Origin: Ruminococcus sp. | GTDB lineage: Bacteria; Bacillota_A; Clostridia; Oscillospirales; Ruminococcaceae | NCBI RefSeq assembly: GCF_016283395.1 | Contig: NZ_JAEEMU010000038.1 | Span: 62,001 to 126,000, forward strand | Length of the DNA stretch: 64,000 bases | Direction of reading: 5' to 3' | Shown here: in pieces, positions 35,720-43,497 of the stretch | How positions within the stretch are numbered: position 1 is the first letter of the stretch | Layout of the letters: every line of letters starts with the position of its first letter | Notes under the pieces: generated by a model | Told to the model about the DNA's origin: nothing | Databases searched by the model: none | The model's input: the letters and a program-made list of their open reading frames with translations, nothing else | Translations under genes and position numbers: made by a program

Positions 35720-36585
35720 AGTTCATCGGCTTTCTGCTCATAGTCGGCATTATAATATTTGCCTGCCGACACTACTGGAGCAAGCCTGCACATACATTTC
35801 CTGCAAAGGATATTCTTGAAGTCCACTTCATTGACGTTGGACAGGGCGACTGCACTTTCATAGCCGCAAACGGCACTACTATGCTTGTGGACTGCGGTGA
35901 AGACGCGGTATCGGCTCAGGTGATAAAGTATCTCCGCAAACTGGGCATAGGAAAGCTTGACTACATCATCGCTACTCACCCGCACTCAGACCACATGGGC
36001 GGTATGCACCGCATCATCGAGACATTCGATGTGGGCGAAGTGATAGTTCCGTATATTCCCGATGAACAGCTCCCCACAGCCATGTTTTATGAGAAATTTC
36101 TCGATGCCTGTGAGGACAATGAGACTGCTGTCACTGCGGCAGATGTGGGAAGAGTCATAAATATAGGCGATGCAAGAGCGGAGATAACTGCTCCCGACGG
36201 TACATTTCAGGAGGATATAAACAATTACTCCGTAAGCTTTATGCTGTATCACGGAAGCAATTCCTTCCTGCTGACAGGTGATGCGGAAGCTGAGGAAGAA
36301 GCGGAAATGCTGAAAGCCGAAAACGTCAGCAAGGTCAATGTTTACAAGGCAGGTCATCACGGAAGTGCTTACTCATCGACCTCAGATCTTCTTGCAGTTA
36401 TCCGACCTGAGATAGCTGTTATTTCCTGCGGCAGGGAAAATACCTACGATCACCCTGCCGACAGTACCATAAAACGGCTGAAAGAGTATACAAAAAATAT
36501 CTACCGCACCGACGTATGCGGAACTATAGTCATAGAGTCCGACGGCAAAAAGCTGTCCCTCACTCCCGAAAGGAGCGCGAAATGA
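35575..36585 (+). CDS. Membrane-anchored ComEC/Rec2-type MBL-fold hydrolase
   Basis: 336 residues from a GTG at 35575 (GGCGGTG upstream). Charged cytoplasmic tail, one TM helix (about 48-65), then a metallo-beta-lactamase domain starting LEVHFIDVGQGDCTFI, with the metal motif THPHSDHMGG and GDAEAEEE and AGHHGSAYS further on. It is the secreted-type MBL found alone or in ComEC. It overlaps the YgiQ gene by 145 bases in another frame, and overlaps the DUF3006 gene by four bases. Confidence 0.87.
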   Translation: MAKYFKDTESFVEAAGEKYKLNAQQKQYLRELAEEREKERSARKEKALKFIGFLLIVGIIIFACRHYWSKPAHTFPAKDILEVHFIDVGQGDCTFIAANGTTMLVDCGEDAVSAQVIKYLRKLGIGKLDYIIATHPHSDHMGGMHRIIETFDVGEVIVPYIPDEQLPTAMFYEKFLDACEDNETAVTAADVGRVINIGDARAEITAPDGTFQEDINNYSVSFMLYHGSNSFLLTGDAEAEEEAEMLKAENVSKVNVYKAGHHGSAYSSTSDLLAVIRPEIAVISCGRENTYDHPADSTIKRLKEYTKNIYRTDVCGTIVIESDGKKLSLTPERSAK

Positions 36586-36812
36586 TAATTATTGACAGAT
36601 TTGAGGGAAATCTCGCTGTGCTTGAAACAGATGACGGTATGAAAAATATTGAGCGAAGCCTGCTCCCCGAAAATGCAGCCGAGGGCGATGTGCTTATTCT
36701 TGACGGCTCGTGGACTGTTGATACAGCTGCCACTGAGCAAAGACGGGAACGCACAAGGAAGCGGCTGAAAAGGCTTTTGAACAAAACTGATAAAAGAGGA
36801 AAAAATGACTGA
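36582..36812 (+). CDS. DUF3006 small protein
   Basis: 76 residues from the ATG at 36582, which overlaps the preceding stop codon (ATGA). It starts MIIIDRFEGNLAVLETDDG and contains LPENAAEGDVL, the usual pattern of DUF3006, followed by an Arg/Lys-rich tail. DUF3006 proteins are regularly coded right after ComEC-type MBL hydrolases, as here. Function unknown. Confidence 0.85.
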   Translation: MIIIDRFEGNLAVLETDDGMKNIERSLLPENAAEGDVLILDGSWTVDTAATEQRRERTRKRLKRLLNKTDKRGKND

Positions 36813-38022
36813 TATCATTATTATAGGCGGCGGTGCAGCAGGCTGCTTTGCAGCTGTTACAGCCGCAAAATACGGAAAGTCCGTTATGGTTTTCGAGAAA
36901 AACGAAAAGCTGGGCAGGAAGCTGCGCATAACGGGAAAGGGTCGCTGCAACGTGACCAATAACAGCTCCTCTGAGGAGCATATGAAGAATATCCCCGTAA
37001 ATCCGCGGTTTCTGTACAGCTCATTTGCAAGCTTCGATGCCGAATGTACCATGAGCTTCTTCGAGGAGCTGGGCGTACCGCTTAAAACTGAGCGCGGTAA
37101 CAGGGTATTCCCCGTAAGTGACAACGCCAACGATATCGCGGACGCTATGGCGCACGAAATGAAACAGCTCGGCGTTAAAGTCATACAGAAGCGCGTCACT
37201 AAGATACTCACGGAGAACGGCGCAGTCTGCGGCGTAAAGGCAGGCGGTGAGGAATATCGATCAGCTGCGGTGCTGATAGCCTGCGGCGGAAAGTCCTACC
37301 CTGCCACAGGCTCTACAGGTGACGGATACACTCTGGCGCAGGAGCTTGGACATACCGTGACAGAGCTTAAACCGAGCCTTGTCCCCCTCACCTCTCCCGA
37401 TAAATACTGCGCGGAGATGATGGGTCTTTCACTGAGGAATGTTACCCTCAACCTTTTCGACAAAGACAAGAAAATATACAGCGAACTTGGGGAAATGCTC
37501 TTTACGCATTTCGGGGTATCAGGTCCGTTGGTACTGAGCGCAAGCTCTCATATAAGAGATATGCAGCCAAATCGCTACAGGCTGCTTATCGACTTAAAGC
37601 CTGCACTGTCTCCCGAGCAGCTCGATGCAAGGATACAGCGCGACTTCGCCGAAAATCTCAACCGCGACTTCCAGAACGGTATCCGCAAGCTGCTCCCTGC
37701 AAAGCTGATACCTGTTATGGTAAGGCTTTCGGGGATATCTCCCGAGCAGAAGATAAACGGCATAACAAAGGAGCAGCGTCATAAATTCGGTGAGCTTATC
37801 AAAGCTTTTCCTGTAAGGATATCGGGGTTCCGCCCTATTGATGAAGCTATCATCACAAGCGGCGGGATATCTGTAAAGGAAATCGATCCGAAAACTATGG
37901 AGTCAAAACTGGTGAGCGGTCTTTACTTCGCAGGCGAGGTCATAGACGTTGACGCTTACACAGGCGGCTTCAATTTGCAGATAGCTTTTTCTACTGCCTA
38001 TACTGCGGCAGTAAATATGTAA
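36805..38022 (+). CDS. HI0933-family FAD-dependent oxidoreductase
   Basis: 405 residues. The dinucleotide-binding motif IIIGGGAAGCFAA is followed by the family signature GRKLRITGKGRCNVTNN and, at the end, GLYFAGEVIDVDAYTGGFNLQIA. The family includes BaiN-type and related flavoproteins; the substrate here is unknown. It overlaps the DUF3006 gene by eight bases. Confidence 0.92.
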   Translation: MTDIIIIGGGAAGCFAAVTAAKYGKSVMVFEKNEKLGRKLRITGKGRCNVTNNSSSEEHMKNIPVNPRFLYSSFASFDAECTMSFFEELGVPLKTERGNRVFPVSDNANDIADAMAHEMKQLGVKVIQKRVTKILTENGAVCGVKAGGEEYRSAAVLIACGGKSYPATGSTGDGYTLAQELGHTVTELKPSLVPLTSPDKYCAEMMGLSLRNVTLNLFDKDKKIYSELGEMLFTHFGVSGPLVLSASSHIRDMQPNRYRLLIDLKPALSPEQLDARIQRDFAENLNRDFQNGIRKLLPAKLIPVMVRLSGISPEQKINGITKEQRHKFGELIKAFPVRISGFRPIDEAIITSGGISVKEIDPKTMESKLVSGLYFAGEVIDVDAYTGGFNLQIAFSTAYTAAVNM

Positions 38023-38040
38023 AAAGGGGTAAATGATATT

Positions 38041-38400
38041 ATGGGATGTATTGGTAATCTTTTGTGGTTCATTTTCGGCGGATTTTGGAGCGGTCTCAGC
38101 TGGTGTCTGGTAGGGCTGCTGTGGTGTATGACCATAGTCGGCATACCGATCGGTAAGCAGTGCTTCAAAATGGCACATCTTTCCTTCATGCCTTTTGGCA
38201 AGCACGTTGAATACGGCGGCGGCACTGTAAGCTTCCTCGTAAATCTGCTGTGGCTCATATTCGGCGGAATTGTTATGGCACTGGAATTCGCAGCTATCGG
38301 TCTGGTGCTTTGTATCACCTTTATAGGTATCCCATTCGGTGTACAGATGTTCAAGCTTGCCAAGCTGGCACTTATGCCGTTTGGTGCAGAAGTAAAGTAA
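38041..38400 (+). CDS. YccF-family inner membrane protein
   Basis: 119 residues with two copies of the YccF module: LWFIFGGFWSGLSWCLVG...GIPIGKQCFKMA and LWLIFGGIVMALEFAAIG...GIPFGVQMFKLA. Each module is a TM helix pair followed by a G-I-P-(I/F)-G-x-Q motif. Function unknown. AAGGGGTAA is the ribosome site. Confidence 0.9.
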   Translation: MGCIGNLLWFIFGGFWSGLSWCLVGLLWCMTIVGIPIGKQCFKMAHLSFMPFGKHVEYGGGTVSFLVNLLWLIFGGIVMALEFAAIGLVLCITFIGIPFGVQMFKLAKLALMPFGAEVK

Positions 38401-38415
38401 AGGCTGGGCTGAATC

Positions 38416-38826
38416 ATGATAAAAACGATCATTGTATATACTGTTCCGCTGCTTCTTCTGATACTTGCCGTGATATCCATAGCAAATCATGGTAAAAATG
38501 AGAAAAAATGCGGTATCGCTCAGCTTATCCTGACACTTCCGCCATTTATCACAACGCTGATAATACTGGCTGCAAACATTACTAATAAGGCAGTATCGGA
38601 AGATACGGAAACTGTACGAAAAATAATGTATTACGGCGAGGTCGCTGTAGGACTTCTGTTCACAGTCGGACTTGTCTATTACGGCGTTCTTGCTATCATA
38701 GAGCTTGTCTTTATGGCACTCATCAAAGCATCGAGCCCAAAGCTCGGCAGAGCATACCTTGCAGCTTTCTGTATCTGCGCAGCAATGCCATTGCTCCTCT
38801 ACAGCTTTTATCCTATTTTTGACTGA
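38416..38826 (+). CDS. Four-helix membrane protein, function unknown
   Basis: 136 residues with about four hydrophobic helices (residues 3-22, 36-56, 78-100 and 115-132) and few charged loops. It starts 15 bases after yccF with only a weak ribosome site. No family recognised. Confidence 0.65.
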   Translation: MIKTIIVYTVPLLLLILAVISIANHGKNEKKCGIAQLILTLPPFITTLIILAANITNKAVSEDTETVRKIMYYGEVAVGLLFTVGLVYYGVLAIIELVFMALIKASSPKLGRAYLAAFCICAAMPLLLYSFYPIFD

Positions 38827-38843
38827 GTGGAGGGCACAATGAC

Positions 38844-39368
38844 ATGAAAAAAGATATTTCACGGAATTTTTTCCGCTATGTTTTTGAGTTCGCAGTCGCA
38901 GGCTTTATCGGCTGGCTGTACGAGGTGGGCATCACATGGGCGATGTACCACTATTTCGAGAACCGAGGCATACTTCATCTGCCCATAGTACCCATTTATT
39001 CGGTGGGAGCGTTCATTCTTCTGGCTATGCTCAGGAAGAAGCGCAATCCCGTTTTCATCTTCCTGTTCGCTCTTGTGGTAACGACCCTGTTTGAGCTCGG
39101 TTCTGCATACCTGCTGGAATTCATATTCCATAAGCAGTTCTGGACTTATCATAACTGGTATTTCTCAATACTTGACAGGTCGAGCCTTATATCAAGTGCC
39201 ATATTCGGGCTTCTTGCCGTGGTATACTTCTATGTGCTCCACCCTCTTTCGGGAAAGCTCAGTGAAAAGCTGCCCAAGCCCGTATGCATCGGCGCAGGTA
39301 TCACAATATCAGCCGTGATAATCATCGACTTTGTAATCTCGGTATATCAGCTTCTGAAGGACAGGTGA
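38844..39368 (+). CDS. Putative ABC transporter permease of the CmpB family
   Basis: 174 residues with five predicted helices. FVFEFAVAGFIGWLYEV-like start and the conserved GILHLPIVPIYSVGAF and FTLEL/ELGSAYLLEF stretches are typical of the small membrane proteins annotated as ABC_trans_CmpB. No ATPase gene lies next to it, so transport activity is unproven. GGAGGG precedes the start. Confidence 0.8.
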   Translation: MKKDISRNFFRYVFEFAVAGFIGWLYEVGITWAMYHYFENRGILHLPIVPIYSVGAFILLAMLRKKRNPVFIFLFALVVTTLFELGSAYLLEFIFHKQFWTYHNWYFSILDRSSLISSAIFGLLAVVYFYVLHPLSGKLSEKLPKPVCIGAGITISAVIIIDFVISVYQLLKDR

Positions 39369-39372
39369 TGTT

Positions 39373-39633
39373 ATGGACTTTATTTTTGAACTGATCGCAG
39401 AACTTATAATGGGAACTGTTTTTGAAGCAAGCAAAAGTAAGCGAGTGCCGAAGCCTTTACGCTATTTTCTTATCGCTCTGATAATATTGTTTTTCGCAGC
39501 TGTATTCGGGCTCATATTCTTTATCGGTGCTTTGACGCTGAAAAAAACAGTCATCGGAGGAATAGTAATAATAGCATTCGGAATCCTCATGCTGATACTC
39601 GGTATACGGAAATTCCGAAAAACATACCTGTAA
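39373..39633 (+). CDS. Small two-helix membrane protein
   Basis: 86 residues. A short N-terminal amphipathic segment, a basic stretch (KSKRVPKP), two strong TM helices (about 32-52 and 58-76) and a basic end. It starts four bases after the preceding gene, with GGTGATG upstream, so it is co-translated with it. No family recognised. Confidence 0.65.
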   Translation: MDFIFELIAELIMGTVFEASKSKRVPKPLRYFLIALIILFFAAVFGLIFFIGALTLKKTVIGGIVIIAFGILMLILGIRKFRKTYL

Positions 39634-39671
39634 ATTTAAATAGGAAAGAAAAACATTATGTAATACAGCCA

Positions 39672-39796
39672 TGAGCCTTTAGCCAAAAGAGTTCGTTCAC
39701 ACTCACATTATTTAAATAATTCGCCGAAGGCGACACAATGGCTAATAGCTAAAGGCTAACGGCTAAAGGCTCAGCTTCGTGCTAAGTGTGAACGAA
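39672..39796. repeat. Interleaved inverted repeats (pseudoknot-like order) before cmk
   Basis: TGAGCCTTTAGCC (39672-39684) matches GGCTAAAGGCTCA (39761-39773), and TTCGTTCACACT (39692-39703) matches AGTGTGAACGAA (39785-39796), all perfect. The arms run A-B-A'-B'. A CGCC/GGCG hairpin (39722-39732) and GGCTAA repeats lie between. No gene is seen in 39634-39865. Confidence 0.65.
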
Positions 39797-39865
39797 GATA
39801 ATACTTCCCTATATTACATAACAAATAAAAAAGCATCTATGCTTTATAAATAAAGGAGTAAAACT

Positions 39866-40528
39866 ATGAAAACTATCAATATCGCTATCGACGGACCTGC
39901 AGGTGCAGGAAAAAGTACAATCGCCAAAATGGTGTCAAAGGAGCTTGGCTACATCTATGTTGACACAGGTGCGCTCTACCGCACTATCGCGCTTTATATA
40001 ACCGAAAACAACATTGCCGATGAGGACATTGAAGCTTCTCTGGATAAGGCTGATGTTTCACTTAAATTCATCGACGGCGCACAGAGAGTTTTCCTCGGTG
40101 ACAGAGATGTTTCCGATATGATCAGAACTCCCGAGATATCAATGGCTGCTTCACGCACCTCAGCTATCCCTGCTGTAAGAGCATACCTCTTCGAGACTCA
40201 GCAGAAGATAGCCCGTGAGAACAATGTACTCATGGACGGACGCGATATCGGTACAGTGGTACTGCCAAATGCTGACGTTAAGATATTCCTCACAGCTTCT
40301 GCCGAGGAGCGCGCAAACCGCCGCTACAAGGAGCTTGCCGAAAAGCCTAACTGCCCCACATATCAGGAGATACTTGACGATATAATCAAGAGAGACTATC
40401 AGGATATGCACCGTGAGACTGCTCCGCTGAAACAGGCTGAAGACGCTGTACTCGTTGACACAACAAAGCTGAATTTAGAGGAGTCCGCAGCTGCTATCGT
40501 AAAGGTGATCAAGGACAAAATAGGCTGA
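39866..40528 (+). CDS. cmk: Cytidylate kinase
   Basis: 220 residues. P-loop IAIDGPAGAGKSTIAK, YVDTGALYRTIAL and MDGRDIGTVVLPNADVKIFL are diagnostic. It phosphorylates CMP and dCMP with ATP. AAAGGAG lies before the start. It heads cmk-plsC-ispH::S1, a gene order typical of Clostridia. Confidence 0.96.
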   Translation: MKTINIAIDGPAGAGKSTIAKMVSKELGYIYVDTGALYRTIALYITENNIADEDIEASLDKADVSLKFIDGAQRVFLGDRDVSDMIRTPEISMAASRTSAIPAVRAYLFETQQKIARENNVLMDGRDIGTVVLPNADVKIFLTASAEERANRRYKELAEKPNCPTYQEILDDIIKRDYQDMHRETAPLKQAEDAVLVDTTKLNLEESAAAIVKVIKDKIG

Positions 40529-40556
40529 TAAAAAGCCTGTACAGAGGTGAAACAAT

Positions 40557-41192
40557 ATGTATTACATAGTCAAGTTTCTGGTAAAAATATACTTCCGCAT
40601 GATGTATAAGATAAGCATTGAGGGCAAGGAGAATATCCCCGATGATACCACTGTTATATACGCCTGTAATCACAGAAGCAATGCCGATCCGCCGCTTCTC
40701 GGAGCATGGTCAAAGGGTAAATTCGCTTTCATGGCTAAGGAGGAGCTTTTCAAAAACAAGCTCTTCGCGTGGCTCATACGCTCCCTCGGAGCTTTCCCAG
40801 TTGCACGTGGCAAAGGCGATACAGGAGTTATCGACACCGCCGTTGAAAGACTGAACAATAAAAGAAGCCTTATGATATTCCCCGAGGGTACTCGCTCAAA
40901 GGACGGCAAAGTGGGACGCGGACACACAGGTGCAGCTCTTATCTCCGCACGTTCGGGAAAGGCTATTGTCCCAGCAGGTATATGCTACGGCGAAAAGCTT
41001 AAATTCCGCACACCGATCACACTTAAATTCGGTACTCCTATCGAGCCTACAGAGTACTGCGAGGTTTGCAACGAACCCAATCCCCGTCAGCTGGTAAAGC
41101 TCAAGAACCGCTATATGGCTGATATCAAGCTCCTCGTCGAGGGTGAGCCAGAGGAAAAGTCCGAAGTAAAGGAGAATGACAGCAATGAGTAA
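40557..41192 (+). CDS. plsC: 1-acyl-sn-glycerol-3-phosphate acyltransferase
   Basis: 211 residues. The acyltransferase HX4D motif is NHRSNADPPLL, and the second signature is FPEGTRSKDGK, followed by VPAGI. It makes phosphatidic acid at the membrane. It has an N-terminal hydrophobic segment and an acidic C-terminal tail. The 3' end overlaps the start of the IspH-S1 gene by eight bases. Confidence 0.93.
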   Translation: MYYIVKFLVKIYFRMMYKISIEGKENIPDDTTVIYACNHRSNADPPLLGAWSKGKFAFMAKEELFKNKLFAWLIRSLGAFPVARGKGDTGVIDTAVERLNNKRSLMIFPEGTRSKDGKVGRGHTGAALISARSGKAIVPAGICYGEKLKFRTPITLKFGTPIEPTEYCEVCNEPNPRQLVKLKNRYMADIKLLVEGEPEEKSEVKENDSNE

Positions 41193-43161
41193 GGTAACTG
41201 TTGCAAAGTCCGCAGGCTTCTGCTTCGGCGTTGACAGAGCCGTAAAAATGGTTTACGGCGAGCTTGAAAAAAATACACACGTTGCAACTCTCGGTCCTAT
41301 CATACACAATCAGGACGTTGTCAACGATATGCAGGCAAAAGGAGCAAGGATAATAAACTCAGTTGACGAACTTGCTCCCGATGAGACTGTAGTTATCCGC
41401 TCACACGGTGTAGGCAGCGATATTTACCGTCAGATAGAGGATAAAGGCAACAAAATGCTTGACGCTACCTGTCCTTTTGTTTCGCGTATACACAAAATAG
41501 TGGCTGAAAAGTCCGCAGAAGGCTATTTTATCCTCATCGCAGGCGACCGCGATCACCCTGAGGTACAGGGAATTGTTGGTCATTGTGACGAAAATTACCT
41601 TGTTTTCAAGGACAACTTTGAGCTAAAAGCCTTTTTTGAAAAAAATTATAAAAATTTGCAAAAAAAGCTTGCAATTGTGGCGCAAACAACGTATAATATA
41701 GTAGTATGGGGTGAGTGTTTAAACGTGATCCCGAAGGATGACCCCGACATTGTTATATATGATACGATATGCAACGCAACGGACGCACGTCAGACTGACG
41801 CTGCCGAGCTTGCAAAAAACTCGGATATCATGCTTGTGGTAGGCGGCAGACACAGTTCAAATACTGTAAAGCTTTACGAAGTATGCAGCCGCTACTGTAA
41901 AACGTATCATATAGAAAATTCGGACGAGCTTCGGACTTTAAAGCTTCCAAATGCCGAGAAGATCGGCATCACTGCAGGCGCATCGACCCCCGCCTATATA
42001 ATCAAGGAGGTACAAACCAAAATGGCAGAAAATGAAATTCTTGCAGCTAATCAGAATGAGGATATCGACTTCGCTCAGATGATCGATGAGTCATTCAAAA
42101 AAATACATACAGGAGAGAAAGTTAAAGGCACAGTTATTGCTGTAAATAATACAGAAGTTATCGTAGACCTCGGAACAAAGCACACTGGCTATGTTGCTCT
42201 TGATGATCTTACAGATGATCCTTCAAAGAAGCCTTCAGACATCGTCAGCGTTGGCGACGAGATCGATCTTGTTGTAATCAAGGTAAATGACGCTGAGGGT
42301 ACAGCTGCTCTCTCAAAGAGAAAGGTTGACGAGCAGGCCGGCTACGAAAAGATTGTTAAGGCACAGCAGGAAGGCACAGTTCTCGAAGGCGTTGTTCAGA
42401 GCGTAGTTAATAAGGGCGTTACTCTCACAGTTCTCGGCGTAAGAGTATTTATCCCTGCTTCACTTACAGGTCTCCCAAGAGGCGCAGAGCTTGACCAGCT
42501 TCTCAAGAAGAAGGTAGAGTTCATTGTTATTGAAGTTTCTGAGGGCGGCAGAAAGAGAGCCGTTGGTTCTATCAAGGCTGTTCAGAACGCTAAGAAGGAA
42601 GAAGCTAAGGCAAGATTCTGGGAGACAGCTGAGGTTGGCAAGACTTACGTAGGTAAGGTAAAGTCACTCACAAGCTTCGGTGCATTCGTTGATCTCGGCG
42701 GCATCGACGGTATGGTACATATCTCAGAGCTCTCATGGAAGAGAATCAAGCACCCAAGCGAAGTTGTAAATGTTGGCGATACTCTTGAGGTATACATCAA
42801 GGATCTCGATCAGGAAGCTAACAGAATTTCTCTCGGCTTCAAGAAGGCTGAGGACAATCCTTGGGAGATCTTCAAGTCACAGTATCAGATCGGCGATGTA
42901 GTTAAGGCTACTATCGTTTCTATCACAAGCTTCGGTGCATTCGCTCAGATCATCGACGGCGTTGACGGTCTTATCCACATCTCACAGATCGCTGATCAGA
43001 AGGTAGAGAATGTCAAGGACGTTCTTTCAGTAGGCGACGAAGTTGATGTTAAGATCATTGATATCGACGAGGAGTCAAAGAGAATCAGCATCTCAATGCG
43101 TGCTCTTCTTGAGAACGAAGAGGACGACGATGAGGAAGCTCCTGCTGAGGACGCTGAATAA
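41185..43161 (+). CDS. ispH: IspH (HMBPP reductase) fused to ribosomal protein S1-like domains
   Basis: 658 residues from the ATG at 41185; the ATG at 41176 sits too close to its ribosome site GGAG. Residues 1-280 are IspH: cluster ligands in AGFCFGVDRA, LDATCPFV and YDTICNATDARQ, making isoprenoid precursors from HMBPP. After a junction near residue 280, four S1/OB RNA-binding repeats follow (for example VKGTVIAVNNTEVIVDL and GKVKSLTSFGAFVDLGGIDGMVHIS). This fusion is known in Clostridia. A promoter-like site and a strong internal ribosome site with ATG at 42022 suggest separate production of the S1 part. Confidence 0.95.
   Translation: MSKVTVAKSAGFCFGVDRAVKMVYGELEKNTHVATLGPIIHNQDVVNDMQAKGARIINSVDELAPDETVVIRSHGVGSDIYRQIEDKGNKMLDATCPFVSRIHKIVAEKSAEGYFILIAGDRDHPEVQGIVGHCDENYLVFKDNFELKAFFEKNYKNLQKKLAIVAQTTYNIVVWGECLNVIPKDDPDIVIYDTICNATDARQTDAAELAKNSDIMLVVGGRHSSNTVKLYEVCSRYCKTYHIENSDELRTLKLPNAEKIGITAGASTPAYIIKEVQTKMAENEILAANQNEDIDFAQMIDESFKKIHTGEKVKGTVIAVNNTEVIVDLGTKHTGYVALDDLTDDPSKKPSDIVSVGDEIDLVVIKVNDAEGTAALSKRKVDEQAGYEKIVKAQQEGTVLEGVVQSVVNKGVTLTVLGVRVFIPASLTGLPRGAELDQLLKKKVEFIVIEVSEGGRKRAVGSIKAVQNAKKEEAKARFWETAEVGKTYVGKVKSLTSFGAFVDLGGIDGMVHISELSWKRIKHPSEVVNVGDTLEVYIKDLDQEANRISLGFKKAEDNPWEIFKSQYQIGDVVKATIVSITSFGAFAQIIDGVDGLIHISQIADQKVENVKDVLSVGDEVDVKIIDIDEESKRISISMRALLENEEDDDEEAPAEDAE
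41669..41697 (+). promoter_or_regulatory. Promoter-like site inside ispH
   Basis: TTGCAA (41669-41674), 17-base spacer, TATAAT (41692-41697), preceded by an A-rich stretch that resembles an UP element. It lies inside the ispH half, 325 bases before the internal ATG of the S1 half. Confidence 0.45.
42004..42024 (+). promoter_or_regulatory. Internal ribosome site and ATG at the IspH-S1 junction
   Basis: AAGGAGG (42004-42010) lies 11 bases before an in-frame ATG (42022), exactly where the IspH part ends and the S1 part begins (MAENEILAANQ). Confidence 0.5.
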
Positions 43162-43171
43162 TCAATAATCT

Positions 43172-43202
43172 TACGGGCTGCACTGATGTGCAGCCCTTTT
43201 CA
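43172..43202 (+). terminator. Terminator of the cmk-plsC-ispH operon
   Basis: GGGCTGCAC / GTGCAGCCC with loop TGAT (43175-43196), followed by TTTTC. It starts 13 bases after the stop codon. Confidence 0.88.
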
Positions 43203-43250
43203 TTTATATCAGAACGGGTATTCCTCGTCACTGTTAAACGGAGAACTAAT

Positions 43251-43427
43251 ATGAATAAGAAAACTATAGGCATAATATCAGGAATAATCGGAATAGTGAT
43301 TGGAATTGCAATAGTGATATGTTCACTTGCTGATGTGGATCTTCCAAAACCTGTATGGCTGATCTTTGCTGTCGCTTGTATGCTCAATGCAATATTGATA
43401 ACACTGAATTACAGAAGAAAAGAATAA
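43251..43427 (+). CDS. Small two-helix membrane protein
   Basis: 58 residues from the ATG at 43251 (CGGAG upstream): MNKKTIGIISGIIGIVIGIA, a second helix (about 34-50) and the basic end NYRRKE. No family recognised. It lies between the operon terminator and the convergent pectinase gene. Confidence 0.65.
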   Translation: MNKKTIGIISGIIGIVIGIAIVICSLADVDLPKPVWLIFAVACMLNAILITLNYRRKE

Positions 43428-43440
43428 CTAAAAAACACAA

Positions 43441-43476
43441 TGCCCCGAAGTGATGCTTATATCACTTCGGGGCTTA
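43441..43476. terminator. Terminator shared by convergent genes
   Basis: GCCCCGAAGTGAT / ATCACTTCGGGGC, with T-rich flanks on one side and A-rich on the other. It can serve both the small membrane-protein gene (plus) and the pectinase gene (minus). Confidence 0.8.
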
Positions 43477-43497
43477 ACTTTTTTATATCACTTTTTA

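Noticed and set aside
40557..41192. Separate start of the IspH gene at 41176
   Set aside because: The ATG at 41176 is only one or two bases from GGAG, too close for efficient initiation. The ATG at 41185 has normal spacing.
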